Source of the DNA: GWE2-42-39 sp963668595
GTDB taxonomy: Bacteria; Bacteroidota; Bacteroidia; Bacteroidales; Prolixibacteraceae
Direction: 5' to 3'
Assembly (NCBI GenBank): GCA_963668595.1
Contig: OY764876.1
Span: 1,116,001 to 1,180,000 of the forward strand
DNA length: 64,000 nt
A model generated the notes under the pieces. The model made no database searches, had not been told where the DNA came from, and worked only from the letters and a program-made list of their open reading frames with translations. Of this stretch, positions 61,232 through 64,000 are shown in pieces. Position 1 is the first letter of the stretch. Each line of letters begins with the position of its first letter. The translations under genes were made by a program, and so were the position numbers.

Positions 61232-61381
61232 CTCCCGCACATTTTCAGATAGTGTCCGGCAAGATAGTTATTTTGCTGCCTGAAAAATCGGGTACAAACG
61301 ATTTATTTATGTCAGTTTATACAAAAAATGAGACTTTGTACAATTAAATCTTCCTCATTCAGTTTATACCATTGAATATGT

Positions 61382-61389
61382 TATTTTTG
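61382..61389 (+). promoter_or_regulatory. -7 box directly before the TonB-receptor start
   Basis: TATTTTTG fits TAnnTTTG and ends 5 bp before the ATG at 61,395, so the transcript may be leaderless or nearly so. Confidence 0.5.
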
Positions 61390-61394
61390 CCTGC

Positions 61395-63812
61395 ATGAAA
61401 AATTTTACCTTACTTTTTTTACTACTAATCTTCGTTGCAACCAAGCTCAGTGCGCAAAGTAACAACGCCACTGTCTTTGGAAAAATTACAGCTACAGACA
61501 GCGGAGAGCCACTTGAAATGGTAAATATTTCAATCAAGAACTTCCCTATTGGCACTTCAACAAATCGAAAAGGTGAATTTTTACTTCGTATTCCGGCACA
61601 AAAAAAAGTAATGCTGGTGTTCTCTAGTTTGGGCTACGAAAGCATTGAGAAAGAAGTTCAGGTACGCACCGAAGAGCGAATGGAAATAAACTTGTCGCTT
61701 CAGAAATCAGATTTGCAAATCGACCAGATTACCGTGGAGGCACAACGAAAAAATAAGGGAAATATCAGCCGGATTGATCCGAAATATCTGAATAACATGC
61801 CCGATGCCGCCTCGGGAGGTGTGGAAGCATTGATAAAAACCCTGCCGGGTGTTTCGTCAAACAACGAACTTAGTTCGCAATATTCGGTACGCGGTGGTAA
61901 CTTCGACGAAAACCTGGTATATGTGAACGACATTGAAGTACACCGCCCTTTTTTGGTTCGCGCCGGACAACAGGAAGGTCTGAGCTTCATTAACAGCGAC
62001 ATGGTTTCGTCGATTGCTTTTTCGGCCGGAGGATTCGATGCCCGCTACGGAGATAAAATGTCGTCGGTACTCGACATCAAATACCGCAAACCAACCGAAT
62101 TAAAAGGATCGGCAGCCATCAGTATTTTGGGAGGATCGTTTCAGTTGGAAGATGCAACAGCCAATAAAAAATTCACGCACATTACCGGTTTTCGTTATAA
62201 AACCAACAAATATTTACTGAATAGTTTGGATGAAAAAGGAGATTATGATCCGCGTTTCACTGATTTTCAAACCTATCTGACTTATCATTTTTCGCCCAAA
62301 TTTGATCTGTCATTCTTAGGAAACCTGGCTCGCAATCGCTACCATTTTATTCCGAAAACGCGTCAAACCAAGTTCGGAACCTGGAACAATGCATTGAATA
62401 CGACTATCTATTTTGAAGGACAGGAAATTGATAATTTCACTACAGCAACAGGTGCTATTTCAGCGAACTATCATCCAAATAATCAGCTGAATTTGAAATT
62501 GATTGCCTCCTCGTTTCAATCACAGGAAGAGGAATCGTACGATATTCTGGGAGAATATTATCTGAGCCAGTTGGAGCGCAATTCGTACAACAATTCGGAC
62601 GAAGAAAAAACCATGAATATTGGTGTTGGAACATTTATCAACCATGCGCGCAATCAGCTAAAAGCCGAAGTATATAGTTTATCGCACAAAGGGGCATTCA
62701 ATTCGGAAAAACATTTGGTAAACTGGGGAGCATCCATTCAAACAGAAAAAATTGATGACTACATGAATGAATGGGTTTATCGCGACTCTACAGGCTATTC
62801 ACTACCCTTTTCCGACAAACAGGTAAAATTATACAGTACCGCTTTTACCGACTACACCATGCAATCGCTTCGGATTGATGGATATGTGCAGGATACCTAC
62901 AAATTGCCAGTTGCCCCGGGAGAAATGTACCTTACAGCCGGAGTACGCGCCTGTTGGTGGGATTACAACGACGAACTACTGGTAAGCCCACGTGCATCGC
63001 TTAGCTTTTATCCCGACTGGAAAGCAAATATCAGTTTCAAACTGTCAGCCGGAATATACAATCAGCCTGCATTCTACAAAGAATTAAAAGATATTGAAGG
63101 AAATATAAATCAACACATTAAAGCGCAAAAATCAACTCAGTTTGTGTTGGCCAGCGAATATATTTTCCAGGCATGGGACCGCCCGTTTAAATTTTCTTCG
63201 GAAATGTACTACAAGAACCTGCGTTACCTGATTCCATATAAAGTAGATAATGTGCGCATTCGTTACCTTTCCGATCAGGAATCGAAAGGATACGCAGCAG
63301 GAATTGACATGAAGGTAAACGGTGAATTTGTAAGCGGAATTGAATCGTGGGCCAGTCTTTCAATCATGAAAACAAAAGAAGATGTGCTGAATGACGGACA
63401 TGGTTATTTGGCCCGTCCCACCGATCAACTGGTCAATTTTAGTATTTTCTTTCAGGACTATTTTCCAGGAAATCCCAGTTACAAAATGCACATGGCTGCA
63501 TATTTTGGTTCGCGTCTGCCGACTGGTCCCCCTAATTCAAAACGTTACATGGATGTTTACCGAATGCCTTCGTATCGCCGCGTTGACCTGGGAATTTCCA
63601 AAATATTAATCAGCGAAAAATACCAGTTCAAAAAGCTGCATTTTCTGGATCAGGTGAAAGACATGTGGCTAAGTTTGGAAATATTGAACCTTCTGGGAAT
63701 AAATAATACCATTTCGTATTTCTGGGTAAACAGCAATTCGGGAGACCAGTTCGGAGTGCCCAATTACCTGACCGGACGCAAAGTGAACCTGAAACTATCT
63801 GTAAGATTTTAA
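61395..63812 (+). CDS. TonB-dependent outer-membrane receptor
   Basis: 805 residues. Signal peptide (FTLLFLLLIFVATKLSAQ), carboxypeptidase-like regulatory domain (about 25-110, ATVFGKITATDSGEPLEMVNISIKN), plug domain (about 125-245, with LPGVSSNNELSSQYSVRGGNFDENLVYVNDIEVHRP and RYGDKMSSVLDIKYRKPTELKGS) and a 22-strand-type barrel ending KLSVRF. No SusD partner is adjacent, so it is not a glycan-utilisation SusC/D pair. The substrate is unknown; a siderophore, peptide or cofactor is possible. Confidence 0.93.
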   Translation: MKNFTLLFLLLIFVATKLSAQSNNATVFGKITATDSGEPLEMVNISIKNFPIGTSTNRKGEFLLRIPAQKKVMLVFSSLGYESIEKEVQVRTEERMEINLSLQKSDLQIDQITVEAQRKNKGNISRIDPKYLNNMPDAASGGVEALIKTLPGVSSNNELSSQYSVRGGNFDENLVYVNDIEVHRPFLVRAGQQEGLSFINSDMVSSIAFSAGGFDARYGDKMSSVLDIKYRKPTELKGSAAISILGGSFQLEDATANKKFTHITGFRYKTNKYLLNSLDEKGDYDPRFTDFQTYLTYHFSPKFDLSFLGNLARNRYHFIPKTRQTKFGTWNNALNTTIYFEGQEIDNFTTATGAISANYHPNNQLNLKLIASSFQSQEEESYDILGEYYLSQLERNSYNNSDEEKTMNIGVGTFINHARNQLKAEVYSLSHKGAFNSEKHLVNWGASIQTEKIDDYMNEWVYRDSTGYSLPFSDKQVKLYSTAFTDYTMQSLRIDGYVQDTYKLPVAPGEMYLTAGVRACWWDYNDELLVSPRASLSFYPDWKANISFKLSAGIYNQPAFYKELKDIEGNINQHIKAQKSTQFVLASEYIFQAWDRPFKFSSEMYYKNLRYLIPYKVDNVRIRYLSDQESKGYAAGIDMKVNGEFVSGIESWASLSIMKTKEDVLNDGHGYLARPTDQLVNFSIFFQDYFPGNPSYKMHMAAYFGSRLPTGPPNSKRYMDVYRMPSYRRVDLGISKILISEKYQFKKLHFLDQVKDMWLSLEILNLLGINNTISYFWVNSNSGDQFGVPNYLTGRKVNLKLSVRF

Positions 63813-63824
63813 AAACAGGCAAGC

Positions 63825-64000
63825 CTATTCAGCCAGAGAAACGCTTTCCGGATATTCAATATCCACTAAAAATAAACCATGAGCAGGAACAGAAATACCT
63901 GCTTCGGATCGGTTTTTGCGTTCAATAATCTGACGAAATTCTTCGATGGAGATTTTATCTCTCCCTACTTCAATCAGCGTTCCAACAATTGCGCGAACCA
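63825..64000 (-). CDS. truA: tRNA pseudouridine(38-40) synthase, C-terminal part
   Basis: Only the last 58 codons are in the window; the gene runs off the right edge. The translation VRAIVGTLIEVGRDKISIEE, FRQIIERKNRSEAGISVPAH, GLFLVDIEYPESVSLAE is the TruA C-terminus, with the MVRxIVG and SxPAxGLxL motifs. TruA modifies U38-U40 of tRNA anticodon stems. It converges on the TonB receptor gene, with 12 bp between the stops. Confidence 0.9.
   Translation of the reverse strand, partial: VRAIVGTLIEVGRDKISIEEFRQIIERKNRSEAGISVPAHGLFLVDIEYPESVSLAE

Noticed and set aside
61395..63812. SusC of a glycan-utilisation locus
   Set aside because: No SusD-like lipoprotein follows; the next gene is truA on the other strand.

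Overview
The window is a stretch of a Bacteroidota chromosome, most likely from the Bacteroidales/Marinilabiliales side of the phylum. Evidence: promoters of the Bacteroidota type (TAnnTTTG -7 boxes), a TonB-dependent receptor with a carboxypeptidase-like N-terminal domain, the rpsF-rpsR-rplI order, paired Gfo/Idh/MocA oxidoreductases, DUF4922 and DUF4422 proteins, and a long AmpG-like transporter. No rRNA, tRNA or CRISPR array was seen. Both ends cut a gene: a Gfo/Idh/MocA oxidoreductase on the left and truA on the right.

Layout. 1-8.3 kb: two sugar-type oxidoreductases, lipA, a flavin reductase, pdxH, the ribosomal genes rpsF-rpsR-rplI, a WYL regulator and small stress/effector-type proteins. 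8.4-22.9 kb: a cell-wall sugar salvage region. murQ and a BadF-type sugar kinase face an eight-gene plus-strand array: an amidase split by a golvesin domain, a double glycosyltransferase, a DUF4922 HIT-like protein, an SGNH hydrolase, a SpoIID/LytB protein, a GH9-NodB fusion and an AmpG-like transporter. 23-36 kb: HdeD-type membrane protein, metallophosphoesterase, an XRE regulator behind 1 kb of AT-rich DNA, pyrK-pyrD, a serine hydrolase lipoprotein, E2 and fused E1 of a 2-oxoacid dehydrogenase, a flavodoxin, mgsA and a leucine-rich-repeat protein. 44.2-64 kb: TPR protein, gyrA, clpC, a sensor phosphatase, fabG, a galactofuranose-type group (glf, DUF4422, glycosyltransferase), mnmE, a zinc-protease/propeller surface protein, a TonB receptor and truA.

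The most interesting object is 36,324-44,206: a compact provirus of 7,865 bp bounded by a perfect 18-bp direct repeat. It has an HUH rolling-circle replication initiator but no integrase, no packaging ATPase and no microvirus-type capsid protein. It has many very small single-span membrane proteins, a membrane-anchored muralytic enzyme and beta-rich proteins of 244 and 267 residues. This set fits a membrane-containing icosahedral ssDNA phage of the FLiP (Finnlakeviridae) kind, here in integrated form. The repeats are the core of a dif-like site: at the right border the XerD arm, central region and XerC arm are all present. Integration therefore probably uses the host XerCD recombinase at the chromosome-dimer site and leaves a working dif behind. 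When the element is circularised in thought, its two ends form a long imperfect hairpin around the attachment core, and the rep promoter lies on the hairpin stem.

The phage genes form a plus-strand structural block (strong promoter at 36,831-36,861, Shine-Dalgarno sites, internal terminator at 39,178, final terminator at 41,892), a 0.5-kb hairpin-rich non-coding region likely to hold the replication origin or packaging signal, and a minus-strand replication block (rep plus a zinc-ribbon protein). Family assignments come from motifs read by eye; none was checked against a database.
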